Shown one piece after another: positions 1 through 8,766 of a DNA stretch of 64,000 nt. This DNA comes from Aquabacterium sp. OR-4 (lineage in GTDB: Bacteria; Pseudomonadota; Gammaproteobacteria; Burkholderiales; Burkholderiaceae_C): assembly GCF_025290835.2 (NCBI RefSeq), contig NZ_JAOCQD020000002.1, positions 620,001 through 684,000 of the forward strand, in the 5' to 3' direction. The notes beneath the pieces were generated by a model, which searched no databases, was not told the origin of the DNA, and was given only the letters and a program-made list of their open reading frames with translations. The position numbers were made by a program, and so were the translations under genes. The stretch's first letter is position 1; the number at the start of each line of letters is the position of its first letter.

Positions 1-76
1 CCGCCGCCCCGGCACCGGACGCTGACCCAGACAGAACGCTGACCCAACCCATTAGCTCCCCAACCAAGCACCACCG

Positions 77-1669
77 ATGTTCCAAGCCTCCCTCACCGTC
101 GACCGCGACTTCGCCATTGCCCCGCTCGACCGCCGCGTGTTCGGCGTGTTCGTCGAGCACATGGGCCGCTGCGTCTACACCGGCATCTACGAGCCCGGCC
201 ACCCCAGCGCCGACGAGCAGGGCTTCCGGCAGGACGTGATCGAGCTCACCCGCGAGCTGGGCGCCACCATCGTGCGCTACCCCGGCGGCAACTTCATGTC
301 GGGCTACAACTGGGAAGACGGCGTCGGCCCCAAGGACCAGCGCCCCACCCGGCTCGACCTGGCCTGGTTCAGCACCGAGACCAACCAGGTCGGCACCAAC
401 GAGTTCGTCGACTGGTGCCGCAAGGTGGGCATCTCGCCGATGTACGGCGTCAACCTGGGCACCCGCGGCCCCGACGAGGCGCGCCACTACATCGAGTACT
501 GCAACCACCCCGGCGGCACCACGCTGAGCCAGCAGCGCCAGGCGCACGGCTATGCCCAGCCGCACGACGTGAAGCTGTGGTGCCTGGGCAATGAGATGGA
601 CGGCCCCTGGCAGATCTGCCGCAAGACGGCCGAGGAGTACGGCCGCATCGCGCTCGAGACCGGCAAGCTGATGAAGATGGTCGACCCGACCATCGAGCTG
701 GCCGCCTGCGGCAGCTCGGCCCACGACATGCCCACCTACGGCCACTGGGAAGAAACCGTGCTGGAGCACTGCTTCGAGGTGGCCGACTACATCTCGCTGC
801 ACACCTACTTCAGCAAGTACAACAACCACGCGGCCATGGCCCGCGCCTCCACCGAGGCGGCCGACTACCGCAGCACCGGCGAGTACCTGGCCCAGGTCGA
901 AACCACCGGCCAGTTCATCGAGGAGATCGTGGCCGTGGCCGATGCCGTGGCCGCGCGCAAGCACAGCGCCAAGCGCATCCACCTCTCGTTCGACGAGTGG
1001 AACGTGTGGTACCGCGCCCGCCACGGCGAGCACCTGCGCCCCACGGGCTGGCCGGTGGCGCCGCGCCTGCTGGAAGAGGTGTACACGATGGAAGACGCGC
1101 TGCTGGTCGGCGGCGTGCTCACCACGCTGATCAACCATGCCGACCGCGTGAAGATCGCCTGCATGGCCCAGCTGGTCAACGTGATCGGCCCGATCATGAC
1201 CGAGCCCGGCGGCGCCGCCTGGCGCCAGACCATCTTCCACCCCTTTGCCCAGGCCGCCAAATGGGGCCGCGGCACGGTGCTCAAGCCGGTGCTGCGCTCG
1301 CCCGGCTATGCCCACGCCACGCTGGGCGAGCTGCCCTACCTGGTGGCCAGCGTGGTCGACGATGCCGAGACCGGCACCACGGCGCTGTTCGTGCTGAACC
1401 GCCACCTCAGCGAGCCGATGGACCTGCAGGTGGCCCTGCGTGGCCTGGGGGCTGATCGGCTGCTGGTCGAATCGCTGACGCTGCACCACGCCAACCTGGA
1501 GGCCATCAACACCGCCAGCGCCCCGGCCAACGTGGCCCCGCAGTCGCTGGACGGCGTGCAGCTCGACGGCGAGGCCCTGCGCGCCACGCTGCCGCCGGCC
1601 TCGTGGAACGTGATCGTCACCCGGTCGGCCGGGCGCGCTGCCAGCAGCGCCCCGCCGATCACCGCCTGA
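77..1669 (+). CDS. GH51 alpha-L-arabinofuranosidase, cytosolic type
   Basis: This 530-residue protein is probably an alpha-L-arabinofuranosidase that removes terminal arabinofuranose from arabinan or arabinoxylan oligomers. The N-terminus has the GH51 block FGVFVEHMGR and then RYPGGNFMSGYNWEDG. The acid/base Glu173 lies in LGNEMDG and the nucleophile Glu307 in FDEWNVWY. A C-terminal beta domain follows the barrel, and the length is typical of the family. There is no signal peptide, so it should act in the cytosol on imported oligomers, unlike the exported GH51 encoded at 8763. I see no clear ribosome binding site before the ATG, which fits a gene within an operon that starts outside the window. 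Family assignment is firm; the exact substrate is inferred from the neighbours. Confidence 0.93.
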   Translation: MFQASLTVDRDFAIAPLDRRVFGVFVEHMGRCVYTGIYEPGHPSADEQGFRQDVIELTRELGATIVRYPGGNFMSGYNWEDGVGPKDQRPTRLDLAWFSTETNQVGTNEFVDWCRKVGISPMYGVNLGTRGPDEARHYIEYCNHPGGTTLSQQRQAHGYAQPHDVKLWCLGNEMDGPWQICRKTAEEYGRIALETGKLMKMVDPTIELAACGSSAHDMPTYGHWEETVLEHCFEVADYISLHTYFSKYNNHAAMARASTEAADYRSTGEYLAQVETTGQFIEEIVAVADAVAARKHSAKRIHLSFDEWNVWYRARHGEHLRPTGWPVAPRLLEEVYTMEDALLVGGVLTTLINHADRVKIACMAQLVNVIGPIMTEPGGAAWRQTIFHPFAQAAKWGRGTVLKPVLRSPGYAHATLGELPYLVASVVDDAETGTTALFVLNRHLSEPMDLQVALRGLGADRLLVESLTLHHANLEAINTASAPANVAPQSLDGVQLDGEALRATLPPASWNVIVTRSAGRAASSAPPITA

Positions 1670-1746
1670 GCGTGGCCGGCCGGGCCCGAACGGCAGCTTC
1701 CGCCAAATCCCCCCAGACCCACCACCCGCGCCTTGCACGACGCCGG

Positions 1747-2835
1747 GTGGTCAGGGCAGCGCTTTGCCTGCCGCTCACACCGCTGTTGACTCCGCCGCTC
1801 GCCACGATGACCGCCTGCACCACCGCACCCAGCACCGACGCCGCAACCGCCACCGCCGCCGCCGCTGCCGACTGGCAGCACCCGCTGGTGCCGCAGCGGG
1901 CCGACCCGCACATCGGCCTGCACGGCAGCCGCTACTGGTTCACGGCCTCGGTGCCCAGCTACGACGCCATCGAGCTGCGCAGCGCCGCCCACATCGGCGG
2001 CCTGGCCACGGCGCCGCCGAGCGTGGTGTGGCGCAAGCACGAAAGCGGCCCGGCCAGCTGGCATGTGTGGGCGCCCGAGCTGCACCACATCGACGGCCAG
2101 TGGGTGATCTACTTCGCCGCCAGCGAGCGCGACGACATCTGGAAGCTGCGCATGCATGTGCTGACCAATGCCCATGCCGATCCGCTGCAGGGCGAATGGA
2201 TCGAGCGCGGCCGCATCGCCACGCCGATCGACAGCTTTGCGCTCGATGCCACCAGCTTTGCCCACCGCGGCGTGCGCTACCTGCTGTGGGCGCAGAAGGA
2301 TCCGGCCATTGCCGGCAACACCAACCTCTACATCGCCCGCCTGGCCAACGCCTGGACGCTGGCCAGCGCGCCGGTGCTGCTCAGCAGCCCCGAGCTGCCG
2401 TGGGAATGCGAGGGCTTTCTGGTCAACGAAGGCCCGGCCGTGTGGCAGCGCGGCGAGCGCCTGGTGATCGCCTATTCGGCCAGCGCCACCGACCACCGCT
2501 ACTGCATGGGCCTGCTGTGGGCCGACGCCGGCGCCGACCCGCTGGACGCCAGCGCCTGGCACAAGAGCCCGCAGCCGGTGTTTGCCTCGGCCAACGGCCA
2601 GTACGGGCCCGGCCACAACAGCTTCACCACCACGCCCGACGGCATCACCGACCTGCTGGTGTACCACGCCCGCAACTACCGCGAGCTGCAGGGCAGCCCG
2701 CTGTCCGACCCCAACCGCCACACCCGTGTGCAGGCCTTCGAGGCCGGCCCCGACGGCCTGCCGCGCTTTGGCGAGCCGGTGGCCGACGGCCCCTACACGC
2801 TGAACCAGCACCTGCCGACGCGCCGCCGGCCTTGA
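1747..2835 (+). CDS. GH43 arabinofuranosidase, probable lipoprotein
   Basis: A five-bladed GH43 glycosidase resembling exo-1,5-alpha-L-arabinofuranosidases (subfamily 26 type). Counting from the GTG chosen here, the likely catalytic trio is Asp53 (RADPHIG), Asp167 (LDATSF) and Glu228 (VNEGPAV). The GTG at 1747 gives a positively charged start and a hydrophobic stretch ending in MTAC, which could be a lipobox or a signal peptide. The frame is open further upstream, into the preceding GH51 gene, and an ATG at 1807 would remove the signal. No start has a convincing Shine-Dalgarno. With the GH51 and TonB receptor genes around it, the protein probably trims arabino-oligosaccharides in the periplasm or at a membrane. 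Family is sure, start uncertain. Confidence 0.85.
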   Translation: MVRAALCLPLTPLLTPPLATMTACTTAPSTDAATATAAAAADWQHPLVPQRADPHIGLHGSRYWFTASVPSYDAIELRSAAHIGGLATAPPSVVWRKHESGPASWHVWAPELHHIDGQWVIYFAASERDDIWKLRMHVLTNAHADPLQGEWIERGRIATPIDSFALDATSFAHRGVRYLLWAQKDPAIAGNTNLYIARLANAWTLASAPVLLSSPELPWECEGFLVNEGPAVWQRGERLVIAYSASATDHRYCMGLLWADAGADPLDASAWHKSPQPVFASANGQYGPGHNSFTTTPDGITDLLVYHARNYRELQGSPLSDPNRHTRVQAFEAGPDGLPRFGEPVADGPYTLNQHLPTRRRP

Positions 2836-2904
2836 AGCGGCGCCTGTGCCCTGAGCCCGTATCCCCGAGCCCTGTTCCAACCCCACCACGACGAGGAGAC
2901 CCAG

Positions 2905-5541
2905 ATGAACCGACACGACAAGTCGCGCGCCCGGCCCCAGGCCGTGCCGCACCGCATTGCCCTGGCCGCCGCCCTGGCCGCCCTGGCACCGCTGAGCCAG
3001 GCCCAGACCAGCAGCAGCAGCGCCGAGACCACCATCGTGGTCACCGGTGCCCGGCGCGCCGCCGAGACGGCGCAGACCATCAAGCGTGAATCGGAGCAGG
3101 TGGTTGACTCCATCGTCGCCGAGGACATCGGCAAGTTCCCCGACAAGAACGTGGCCGAGCTGCTCAGCCGCGTCACCGGCGTGCAGGTGCAGCGCGGCGC
3201 CGGCGAGGCCGGCCAGGTGATCGTGCGCGGCCTGGGTGGCGTGGCCACGCTGTTCAACGGCCGCGAGATCTTCACCGGTGTCGGCCGCGGCCTGTTTCTG
3301 GCCGACGTGCCGGCCACGATGCTCAAGCAGATCGACGTCTTCAAGACCCAGGGCCCCGACTTCGTGGAAGGCGGCACGGCCGGCGTGATCGACGTGCGCA
3401 CCAACCGCCCGTTCGACTTCAAGGGCCGCGAGGTGTCGCTGGCCTTCAAGGGCGAGTACCGCGAGAAGGCCAAGAGCAAGAACCCGGACGTCAGCGCCTT
3501 GCTGTCCGACCGCCTGCAAACGCCCTTTGGCGAGATTGGCGGCCTGCTGGGCCTGTCGTACCAGCGCGGCAAGTACCAGGACGAGGTGGGCTGGGTCTCG
3601 CCCCCGATCGCTGTTGACAAGAGCCTGCACACCGTCAACGGCGTGACGGGCGGCACCGGCACGATGACCGGCTTCAGCGACGCCGGCCGCGTGCTCACCG
3701 CCGGTGACCGCAAGCGCGAGGCGCTGAACTTTGCGCTGCAGTGGAAGCCGCGCAAGGACATGGAGTTCCTGTTCGAGGGCTTCCGCACCGAGATCAATCA
3801 CGACGCCGAGTCCGACTTCTTCGTCGGCGCGCTGCCGGTCTTCAGCGGCGGCGCCAACATCACCACCCTGCCCGGCACCAACAACCTGGGCACGCTGAGC
3901 CATCCCTCGGCCGACAACTTCACGCTCAGCTCCACGCAGGCCCGGCGCGACTACTCGCGCGGCGAGCAGTACGCGCTGGGTGCGCGCTGGGACATCGCGC
4001 CCCACCTGCGCGCCAGCGGCGAATACGTGCACACCAACTGGAACTGGAAGCAGTCCAACCCGATCATGGACCTGACCTGGTTCGCCCCCAAGGCGGTCGA
4101 GGCCGGTGTGCGCAATGGCGGCGGTTACCTCAACTACCCGGGTGGCGGGGTCACCAACCCGGCCAACTTCCGCATCTTCGCGTTCTTCGACAACCACCAG
4201 CACGACGAGAGCAACGCCGACGACCTGCGCGGCGACCTCACCTGGTCGCTCGACAAGGGCTGGCTGAAAGACCTGACCGCCGGCGTGCGCTTCAACGAGC
4301 GCCTGGCCCAGCACATCAACAACAAGGACGGCTTCACCTCCACGCCCGATGCGCTGCGCATCCCGGTGTCCACCGTGCCAGGCCTGGCCTGCCTGTCGGC
4401 CGACACCGGCGGCCGCTACGGCTTCAGCCAGTTCGTCACGCCCTGCCGCAACTTCCTGCTCGACAACATCAGCCAGGCACGCGCGCTGGCCACCGGCAGC
4501 AGCACGGCCAAGGCCGAAGATCCGCTGTCGTTCTACAAGATCAAGGAGAGCACCACCGCGGCCTACCTCAAGGCCAGCCTGGGCTTCGATGTGGCCGGCA
4601 TCCCGATCGACGGCCACGGCGGCCTGCGCATGGTGCGCACCGACCAGACCCTCAGCGGCTACGGCACGGTGGGCAACGTGGTCTCGAGCACGCCCTTCAC
4701 CACCGAGACCAGCAACACCGACGTTCTGCCCAGCCTGAGCCTGAAGGCCTCGTGGCGGCCTGACCTGATCAGCCGCCTGGCGGTGGGCAAGGCCATCCAG
4801 CGCCCGAACTTCGCCGACTTCAATCCCGGCCTGCGCCTGTACCCGTCCAACGGCAACACCACGCGCTCGGTGGGCAATGCCGGCAACCCGGACCTGAAGC
4901 CGATCGAATCGACCAACGTCGACGTGACGCTGGAGTGGTACTTCGCCAAGACCGGCTCGCTCACCGGCACGGTGTTCCGCCACAACTTCAAGAACTTCCT
5001 GCTGGTCAAGGAAGCGCCCGAAACCTACGACGGCACCACCTACATGGTGAGCCGCCCGTACAACGCGCAGACCGGCCACCTGAAGGGCTTCGAGATCGCC
5101 TACCGGCAGTTCTACGACAAGCTGCCGGGCCTGTTCGGCGGCCTGGGTCTGGAGGCCAACTACACCTACATGACCGGTGGCCTCACCGACCCCTTGCTGG
5201 GCACCACGCCTGATTTCCCGGGCATGTCGAAGAACGCCTACAACCTGGTCGGCCTGTACGAGAAGAACGGCTGGTACGCCCGCCTGGCCTACAACTGGCG
5301 CTCGAAGCTCACCGCCGAGATCAACTACCGCGGCAACCAGGGCCTGAACCTGATCGTCGATCCGCAGAAGTGGCTGGACGCCTCGGTGGGCTACCGCTTC
5401 AGCGACAAGCTGAGCATCGGCGTGGACGCCAACAACCTGCTCAACTTCGCGTACCACGACTACCACGGCCAGCCCAACCAGCCGCGCGACCTGCGCTACT
5501 TCGACCGCACCATCGGCGTGTCGCTGCGCTGGAAGCTGTAA
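2905..5541 (+). CDS. TonB-dependent outer-membrane receptor for arabino-oligosaccharides (predicted)
   Basis: An 878-residue TonB-dependent receptor. A signal peptide (RIALAAALAALAPLSQAQ) is followed at about residue 45 by a TonB-box-like TTIVVTGAR. Then come the plug domain (DKNVAELLSRVTGVQVQRG, IVRGLGG, plug end near residue 165) and a long beta-barrel ending in VSLRWKL. The final strands (GVDANNLLNFAYHDY, RTIGVSLRWKL) are typical of the large carbohydrate-uptake receptors of Xanthomonas and Caulobacter type. A GAGGAG Shine-Dalgarno at 2893-2898 fixes the start. Its place between arabinan-degrading enzymes suggests uptake of arabinan or arabinoxylan oligomers powered by TonB-ExbBD encoded elsewhere. 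The substrate is inferred from context only. Confidence 0.92.
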   Translation: MNRHDKSRARPQAVPHRIALAAALAALAPLSQAQTSSSSAETTIVVTGARRAAETAQTIKRESEQVVDSIVAEDIGKFPDKNVAELLSRVTGVQVQRGAGEAGQVIVRGLGGVATLFNGREIFTGVGRGLFLADVPATMLKQIDVFKTQGPDFVEGGTAGVIDVRTNRPFDFKGREVSLAFKGEYREKAKSKNPDVSALLSDRLQTPFGEIGGLLGLSYQRGKYQDEVGWVSPPIAVDKSLHTVNGVTGGTGTMTGFSDAGRVLTAGDRKREALNFALQWKPRKDMEFLFEGFRTEINHDAESDFFVGALPVFSGGANITTLPGTNNLGTLSHPSADNFTLSSTQARRDYSRGEQYALGARWDIAPHLRASGEYVHTNWNWKQSNPIMDLTWFAPKAVEAGVRNGGGYLNYPGGGVTNPANFRIFAFFDNHQHDESNADDLRGDLTWSLDKGWLKDLTAGVRFNERLAQHINNKDGFTSTPDALRIPVSTVPGLACLSADTGGRYGFSQFVTPCRNFLLDNISQARALATGSSTAKAEDPLSFYKIKESTTAAYLKASLGFDVAGIPIDGHGGLRMVRTDQTLSGYGTVGNVVSSTPFTTETSNTDVLPSLSLKASWRPDLISRLAVGKAIQRPNFADFNPGLRLYPSNGNTTRSVGNAGNPDLKPIESTNVDVTLEWYFAKTGSLTGTVFRHNFKNFLLVKEAPETYDGTTYMVSRPYNAQTGHLKGFEIAYRQFYDKLPGLFGGLGLEANYTYMTGGLTDPLLGTTPDFPGMSKNAYNLVGLYEKNGWYARLAYNWRSKLTAEINYRGNQGLNLIVDPQKWLDASVGYRFSDKLSIGVDANNLLNFAYHDYHGQPNQPRDLRYFDRTIGVSLRWKL

Positions 5542-5558
5542 GCCGGCCCACCGGCCCG

Positions 5559-5587
5559 GTGGCCGCCGCCCTGCCGGCGGCGGCCAC
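5559..5587 (+). terminator. Perfect 12-bp GC hairpin after the TonB receptor
   Basis: GTGGCCGCCGCC (5559-5570), a 5-nt loop and GGCGGCGGCCAC (5576-5587) form a perfect stem 17 bases after the receptor stop codon. No T-tract follows. It may be a weak terminator or an mRNA 3'-end stabiliser that lets the receptor be made in excess of the downstream enzymes. Confidence 0.5.
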
Positions 5588-5659
5588 GCCCGAACCTCGC
5601 CTCCACCGGCCGCGGCCCCACGCGGCGGCCGCTGGCTGGCCTGTCTGCCGGAGTTGTCG

Positions 5660-8071
5660 ATGTCTGCCCTGGTCTCGATCCCGCGCCGCAGCCGCTGCGC
5701 GCGCCTGCCGCACCGGGCCACGCGCACGTTGCGCGCCGCCTGGCTTTGCGCGCTGGCCACCCTGCTGCCCGCCACCGCCGCCCAGGCCCAGGCGGCCTAC
5801 ACGCCGCCCACGTTCACCAACATCGCCGTGCATGATCCGTCGATCATCCGCGCCGATGGCCAGCACTATGTGTTCGGCTCGCACCTGTCGGCCGCGCGCA
5901 GCCCCGACCTGATGCGCTGGAGCCGCGTGGCCGATGGCGCCACCGCCAGCAATCCGCTGTTCAACGATGTCACGCGCGAGCTGGCCGAGACCTTTGCCTG
6001 GGCCCAGACCAGCACGCTGTGGGCGCCCGATGTGCTGCGCCTGGCCGATGGCCGCTACTACATGTTCTACAACGCCTGCAAGGGCGACTCGCCGCGCTCG
6101 GCGCTGGGCATCGCGGTGGCCAGCCGTGTGGAGGGGCCCTACGTCAACCAGGGCATCGTGCTCAAGTCGGGCATGTGGGGCCTGCCCAGCGAGGACGGCA
6201 CGGTGTACGACGCCACCCGCCATCCCAATGTGGTCGATCCCAACGTGTTCTTCGATGCCACGGGCCGGCTGTGGATGGTGTACGGCTCCTACTCCGGCGG
6301 CATCTTCGTGCTGCGGCTCGATCCGGCCACCGGCCGGCCGCTGCCGGGCCAGGGCTATGGCAAGCACCTGATGGGCGGCAACCATGCGCGCATCGAGGGC
6401 GCCTATGTGCTCTACAGCCCGCTAACCCAGTTTTACTACCTGTTCACCAGCTTCGGCGGCCTCGATGCCGCCGGTGGCTACCACCTGCGCGTGGCGCGCT
6501 CGCGCAACCCCGACGGCCCCTACCTCGATGCCACCGGCCGCGACATGGCCACGGTCAAGGCCAACCCGGCGCTGCCGCTGTTTGACGACGCCACGATCGC
6601 GCCGCACGCGGTCAAGCTGATCGGCAACTTCCGCTTCGATGCCGCGTTGGGCGAGCGCCGCCTGGGCGGCGCCGGCACGGCTGAGCCGGGCTATGTCTCG
6701 CCGGGCCACAACTCGGCCTTTGTGGATGCCGCCAGCGGCAAGCACTTCGTGGTCTTCCACACCCGCTTTCCGGGCCGCGGCGAGGAGCACGAGGTGCGCA
6801 CCCACCAGCTGCTGATCAACGCCGACGGCTGGCCGCTGATCACGCCATTCCGCTACACCGGCGAAACCGCCACCACGCTGCGCGCCGCCTTCGTGGCCGG
6901 CGACTGGCGCATCGTGCTGCACGGCAAGGCCATCAGCGCCACGGTGAACACCGCGCAGTCGATCAGCCTGCTGGCCGATGGCACGGTGGCGGGCGCCTAC
7001 AGCGGCCGCTGGTCGCTGACCGGCGGCCACCGGCTGACGCTCAATCTGAGCGGCCTCGGCGAAGTCAAGGCCGTGGCGCTGAACCAGTGGGACGACACGG
7101 TGCAGGCCAGCACGCTGGCCCTCAGCGGCCTGGCGCCCGATGGCAGCCCGGTGTTCGCCCGCCGCCTGCCCACGCGCAGCGAGGCCGAGGTGCTGGCCGC
7201 CGTGGCCGCCGAGCTGAGCCTGGGCGACACCAGCGCCGTGAGCCAGGCGCTGGCCTTGCCGGCCAGCGGCGCGCGCGGCACCACGATCGCCTGGCGCTCG
7301 TCCAACCCGGCGGTGCTCAGCGATGCCGGTGCCGTCACCCCGCCGGCCGCCGGCCAGCCCGCGGCCAGCGTCACGCTCACCGCCACGCTGCGCAAGGGCA
7401 GCCAGGTGCTCACGCGCGACTTCACCGTGGTGGTGCCGGCGCGCGCGGCCGATGGCCTGATCGCCCACTACCCGTTCGAGCGCAGCCTGGCCGAGGCCGC
7501 GGGCCGCAGCGCCAGCGGCTGGCCGGTGGGTGCGCGCATCGACGCCGCCGGCGGCAATCCCGCCTACGTGGCCGGCGTGGCCGGCCAGGCCCTGTGGCTG
7601 GATGGCAGCACCGGCGTGCGCCTGCCCGACGGCCTGCTGCGCAGCCACAGCTACAGCGTGGCGCTGTGGGTCAAGCCGGAGCGGCTGACCGAGTTCACGC
7701 CGGCGTTTTTTGCCGCGCGTGACGGCAATGCCTGGGTCAGCCTGCTGCCGCGCGGCCATGGCTGGGTGGGCAACGCCACCATGCTGTGGTCGGGCAGCGC
7801 CTGGTACGACGCCGGCACCGGCCTGAACATCCCCGCCGGCCAGTGGAGCCACCTGGCCTTCACGGTGCAGCAGGGCGCGGTGCGGGTGTATGTCAACGGC
7901 ACGCAGCGCTTTGCCGGCACTGGCTTCCCGAATGTCTTCACCAGCACCAACGGCCCCATCGCGCTGGGCGTGAGCTGGTGGGACACGCCCTACCAGGGCG
8001 CGCTGGACGAGCTGCGCCTGTACGGCAGCGCACTCAGCGCCGCGCAGGTGCAGGCGCTGGCCACGCGCTGA
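5660..8071 (+). CDS. Exported GH43 endo-arabinanase with Ig-like and LamG domains
   Basis: This 803-residue secreted enzyme resembles arabinan endo-1,5-alpha-L-arabinosidases (GH43). After a signal peptide ending in AAQAQA come the GH43 propeller residues Asp59 (VHDPSII), Asp193 (NVVDPNVF) and Glu246 (ARIEGAYV). A GH43-associated C-terminal beta domain follows (about 395-500), then a degenerate bacterial Ig-like domain (about 510-595), then a LamG/concanavalin-like domain (about 598-803, starting GLIAHYPFERSL). LamG modules often bind carbohydrate. The ATG at 5660 follows GGAG at 5650-5653, which is why it was preferred to the in-frame TTG at 5654. It shares its core with the GH43 encoded at 10347 but carries extra binding modules, so it may attack insoluble polymer outside the cell. 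Confidence 0.9.
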   Translation: MSALVSIPRRSRCARLPHRATRTLRAAWLCALATLLPATAAQAQAAYTPPTFTNIAVHDPSIIRADGQHYVFGSHLSAARSPDLMRWSRVADGATASNPLFNDVTRELAETFAWAQTSTLWAPDVLRLADGRYYMFYNACKGDSPRSALGIAVASRVEGPYVNQGIVLKSGMWGLPSEDGTVYDATRHPNVVDPNVFFDATGRLWMVYGSYSGGIFVLRLDPATGRPLPGQGYGKHLMGGNHARIEGAYVLYSPLTQFYYLFTSFGGLDAAGGYHLRVARSRNPDGPYLDATGRDMATVKANPALPLFDDATIAPHAVKLIGNFRFDAALGERRLGGAGTAEPGYVSPGHNSAFVDAASGKHFVVFHTRFPGRGEEHEVRTHQLLINADGWPLITPFRYTGETATTLRAAFVAGDWRIVLHGKAISATVNTAQSISLLADGTVAGAYSGRWSLTGGHRLTLNLSGLGEVKAVALNQWDDTVQASTLALSGLAPDGSPVFARRLPTRSEAEVLAAVAAELSLGDTSAVSQALALPASGARGTTIAWRSSNPAVLSDAGAVTPPAAGQPAASVTLTATLRKGSQVLTRDFTVVVPARAADGLIAHYPFERSLAEAAGRSASGWPVGARIDAAGGNPAYVAGVAGQALWLDGSTGVRLPDGLLRSHSYSVALWVKPERLTEFTPAFFAARDGNAWVSLLPRGHGWVGNATMLWSGSAWYDAGTGLNIPAGQWSHLAFTVQQGAVRVYVNGTQRFAGTGFPNVFTSTNGPIALGVSWWDTPYQGALDELRLYGSALSAAQVQALATR

Positions 8072-8148
8072 GCGACGGCCATTCCAGCCCAGCCCGCCCA
8101 GCCCAGCCACGCCACCCCAACCTCAATCACCCGACAAGGATCGCCCCC

Positions 8149-8766
8149 ATGCGCCTGTCCACCCTGTGCACCGCCCTGCTGGCGGCCGCCCTGGCCAGCC
8201 TGCCGGCCCAGGCCGCGCCGCTGGGCTTTGATGACCTGTCCGGCGACGGCCTGACGCCCGTTGCCGATGGCTATGCCGGCCTGCGCTTTGCCAATGCCGC
8301 CAGCATCGCCGCCGCGGCGCTGCCGGGCTCGGGCTATGCCGTGGCCGCGGTGTCGGGCCCGAATGCCGCGTTCAGCCTGGATGGCGGCGAGATGCAGATC
8401 AGCCGCGCCGACGGCGGCCTGTTCCACGTGGCCGGCGGCTGGTTCACCTCTGCCTGGCAGGAGCAGGAGCTGCTGCTGGAAGGCTGGCTGGCCGGCGCGC
8501 TGGTCTACAGCAGCGCACCGCTGGCCATCGGCACCGGCGCCGCGCTGCAGCTGCAGCTCGACTGGCAGGGCATCGACCAGCTGGTGATCGCCAACAGCCT
8601 GGCCGGCGCGCCCAACGGCCACTGGGCCGTCGACGACCTGGCCATCACCCTGGCCGTGCCCGAGCCCGGCAGCGCCGCACTGGTGGCCGCCGCACTGGGC
8701 GTGGCCGCGCTGGGCCGACGCCGGCGGCCGGCCGCACGCTCCACCCTCACCCGCACCCCCGCATGA
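8149..8766 (+). CDS. PEP-CTERM surface protein within the arabinan locus
   Basis: A 205-residue exported protein: signal peptide ending in LPAQA, a beta-rich body with GFDDLSGDG near the mature N-terminus, and the PEP-CTERM sorting signal VPEPGSAALVAAALGVAAL followed by RRRR near the end. Such tails are processed by EpsH-type exosortases, which must be encoded elsewhere. The start follows an AAGGA Shine-Dalgarno. The last bases overlap the next gene (GH51) by ATGA, so it is translationally coupled to the arabinan enzymes. No catalytic motif is visible. A role in surface display or carbohydrate contact is only an inference from position. Confidence 0.82.
   Translation: MRLSTLCTALLAAALASLPAQAAPLGFDDLSGDGLTPVADGYAGLRFANAASIAAAALPGSGYAVAAVSGPNAAFSLDGGEMQISRADGGLFHVAGGWFTSAWQEQELLLEGWLAGALVYSSAPLAIGTGAALQLQLDWQGIDQLVIANSLAGAPNGHWAVDDLAITLAVPEPGSAALVAAALGVAALGRRRRPAARSTLTRTPA

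Noticed and set aside
1603..1746. Earlier start of the GH43 gene inside the GH51 gene
   Set aside because: The encoded stretch is Arg/Ala-rich shadow sequence, and the signal-like segment begins only at the GTG at 1747.
1336..5775. 1479-codon minus-strand open frame opposite GH43 and the TonB receptor
   Set aside because: High GC leaves antisense frames open; the plus-strand proteins have clear families and catalytic residues.
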